Assembly: GCA_030038955.1 (NCBI GenBank)
Contig: JASHQV010000255.1
Span: 1 to 5,218 of the forward strand
Origin: Solirubrobacteraceae bacterium
GTDB taxonomy: Bacteria > Actinomycetota > Thermoleophilia > Solirubrobacterales > Solirubrobacteraceae
Direction: 5' to 3'
DNA: 5,218 bases
The translations under genes and the position numbers were made by a program. The notes under the pieces were generated by a model. It worked only from the letters and a program-made list of their open reading frames with translations. It did no database searches and was not told the origin of the DNA. Within the stretch, counting starts at the first letter, position 1. The number at the start of each line of letters is the position of its first letter. Below, piece by piece: positions 4,044-5,218 of the stretch.

Positions 4044-5218
4044 GCCTCGCCGACTACGAGCCCGTGATCGGGCTCGAGATCCACGTGCAGCTCAGCACCC
4101 GCACGAAGATGTTCTGCGGCTGCGAGCTGTCGTTCGGCGAGCAGCCGAACATCCACACCTGCCCGGTCTGCCTGGGGCTGCCCGGAACGCTGCCGGCGAT
4201 CAACGGCCGCGCGGTGCAGTTCACGATCATGATCGGGCTGGCGCTCGGGTGCGAGATCGTCGAGCGCTCCCAGTTCCACCGCAAGAACTACTTCTATCCC
4301 GACCTCGCCAAGGGCTACCAGATCTCCCAGTACGACGTGCCGCTGTGCCGCGGCGGACGGCTCGGCGACGTGCGCATCCACCGCGTCCACCTCGAGGAGG
4401 ACGCCGCCAAGCTCGTGCACCTCGGGGAGAGCGGGCGGATCCACGGCTCCGATCGCAGCATCGTCGACTTCAACCGCGGCGGCACGCCGCTGGTGGAGAT
4501 CGTCGCCGAGCCAGACCTGCACTCGGCCGAGCAGGCGCGGGAGTGGCTCGGGCTGCTGCGCACGACGGTGCGGGCGCTGGGGGTGTCGGACGTGGACATG
4601 TCGCAGGGCTCGCTGCGCTGCGACGCGAACGTGTCGATCCGCCGCCGTGGATCCGACGAGCTCGGAACGCGGACTGAGCTGAAGAACATGAACTCGTTCC
4701 GCTTCCTGCACGATGCGGTGCAGGCGGAGATGCAGCGCCAGGCGGGGCTGCTCGACGCCGGCCAGGCGGTCGTGCAGGAGACGCTGCACTTCGACCCGGT
4801 CAGCGGCCGGCTGACGCCGCTGCGCAGCAAGGAGGAGGCGCACGACTACCGCTACTTCCCCGAGCCCGACCTGATGGCGCTGGTGGTCACGCCAGAAATG
4901 CTGGACGCCGCGCGGGCGGCGCTGCCGGAGCTGCCGGCCGAGCGGGCGGTGCGGCTCGAGCGCGAGCTGGGGCTGCCGGCCGAGCGCGCCCGCGAGCTGG
5001 CGTTCCGGAGCGAGCTTGCCGACTACTTCGAGGCGGCGCTCGGCAGCGACGGGGGGGCTGCCGCAGGTAGCGGCGAGGCCGAGGGCGGCGAGGTCGGCGC
5101 GGGCGTCGGTGCCCACGTGGACCCGGTGGCGCTGGCGAACTGGATCCCGCAGCTGGTCGAGCGGATCGGGTCGGATCTGGATCCGGCCGACTCGCGCGTG
5201 ACCCCGGCGAGCTTCGCG
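4040..5218 (+). CDS. gatB: Aspartyl/glutamyl-tRNA amidotransferase subunit B (partial, 3' end outside window)
   Basis: GatB binds the misacylated tRNA, phosphorylates the side-chain carboxylate of Glu or Asp with ATP, and replaces the phosphate with ammonia from GatA. The frame runs from GTG 4040 to the right edge without a stop, giving 393 residues of a family usually about 480-500 long. Visible hallmarks in order are EPVIGLEIHVQLSTRTKMFC (7-26), the zinc-site cysteines C26, C28, C41 and C44 (CPVCLGLPGTLP), FHRKNYFYPDLAKGYQISQYD (79-99), HLEEDAAK (117-124, where many homologues have HLEEDAGK), FNRGGTPLVEIVAEPD (144-159), SQGSLRCDANVSIR (188-201), GTRTELKNMNSFRF (209-222) and SKEEAHDYRYFPEPDL (263-278). 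The helical tail domain begins near 285 and contains an unusual Gly/Ala-rich insertion at about 333-358 before ANWIPQL (366-372). The frame is correct on both sides of that insertion. The missing part is the rest of the YqeY-like tail that contacts tRNA. Confidence 0.97.
   Translation, partial: MSLADYEPVIGLEIHVQLSTRTKMFCGCELSFGEQPNIHTCPVCLGLPGTLPAINGRAVQFTIMIGLALGCEIVERSQFHRKNYFYPDLAKGYQISQYDVPLCRGGRLGDVRIHRVHLEEDAAKLVHLGESGRIHGSDRSIVDFNRGGTPLVEIVAEPDLHSAEQAREWLGLLRTTVRALGVSDVDMSQGSLRCDANVSIRRRGSDELGTRTELKNMNSFRFLHDAVQAEMQRQAGLLDAGQAVVQETLHFDPVSGRLTPLRSKEEAHDYRYFPEPDLMALVVTPEMLDAARAALPELPAERAVRLERELGLPAERARELAFRSELADYFEAALGSDGGAAAGSGEAEGGEVGAGVGAHVDPVALANWIPQLVERIGSDLDPADSRVTPASFA
5041..5063 (+). 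other. Perfect 7-bp hairpin with G7 run inside the gatB low-complexity insertion
   Basis: CGGCAGC (5041-5047) is the exact reverse complement of GCTGCCG (5057-5063). The 9-nt loop is GACGGGGGG, and with the first base of the right arm it makes seven consecutive G (5051-5057). The structure lies in the codons that encode the extra Gly/Ala-rich stretch of GatB. It may simply mark how the insertion arose; no regulatory role is shown. Confidence 0.4.

Noticed and set aside
3976..4677. 233-residue plus-strand ORF at the gatA/gatB junction
   Set aside because: It is an alternative frame of gatB. The frame starting at GTG 4040 contains every GatB hallmark and stays open to the window edge.
5051..5057. 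G7 run as a programmed frameshift or frame error in gatB
   Set aside because: Conserved GatB sequence continues in the same frame before and after the run, so no shift is needed.
3632..5116. 494-residue minus-strand ORF antisense to gatA and gatB
   Set aside because: It is a shadow of high-GC coding sequence: it opposes well-conserved gatA and gatB motifs, its product is rich in Arg, Ala, His and Leu without any domain, and no ribosome binding site supports it.

Overview
This 5.2 kb window is chromosomal DNA from a very GC-rich bacterium. Codon third positions are almost all G or C, long spurious ORFs run antisense to the genes, and promoter and start signals look actinobacterial. A complete gatC-gatA-gatB order, a TANNNT promoter almost touching the gatC start, and a secreted protein with tandem fibronectin-III-like repeats of the type common in soil Thermoleophilia (Solirubrobacterales/Gaiellales) make that class my best guess. 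This is an inference from style, with no marker gene to confirm it.

Layout: (1) 3-437 (+) is the 3' end of a gene for a polytopic membrane protein, function not recognised. (2) 429-544 is a short convergent junction filled by a long imperfect inverted repeat. Its arms overlap the stop codons of both flanking genes. It may be a bidirectional terminator or a small mobile, MITE-like element. (3) 541-2139 (-) encodes a secreted protein: signal peptide, beta-rich N-terminal region, about 195 residues of very Gly-rich sequence, then two fibronectin-III-like repeats. (4) 2140-2247 is a divergent intergenic region holding the ribosome binding site of the secreted protein and a promoter that probably gives a leaderless gatC mRNA. 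(5) 2248 to the right edge (+) is the gatCAB operon, with ATGA overlap between gatC and gatA and GTGA overlap between gatA and gatB. gatB is open at the right edge and is missed by any ORF search that requires a stop codon.

GatC, GatA and GatB form the tRNA-dependent amidotransferase that converts Glu-tRNA(Gln), and often Asp-tRNA(Asn), into the correctly charged tRNA. GatA releases ammonia from glutamine, GatB activates the misacylated aminoacyl-tRNA, and GatC holds the two together. Active-site residues are intact in the visible parts. The oddities are Gly/Ala/Asp-rich low-complexity additions at the GatA C-terminus and inside the GatB tail, each containing strong RNA-structure potential. 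I found no defence system, CRISPR array, tRNA, rRNA or clear novel multi-gene system. The most interesting items are the convergent inverted repeat and the gatA/gatB junction structure.
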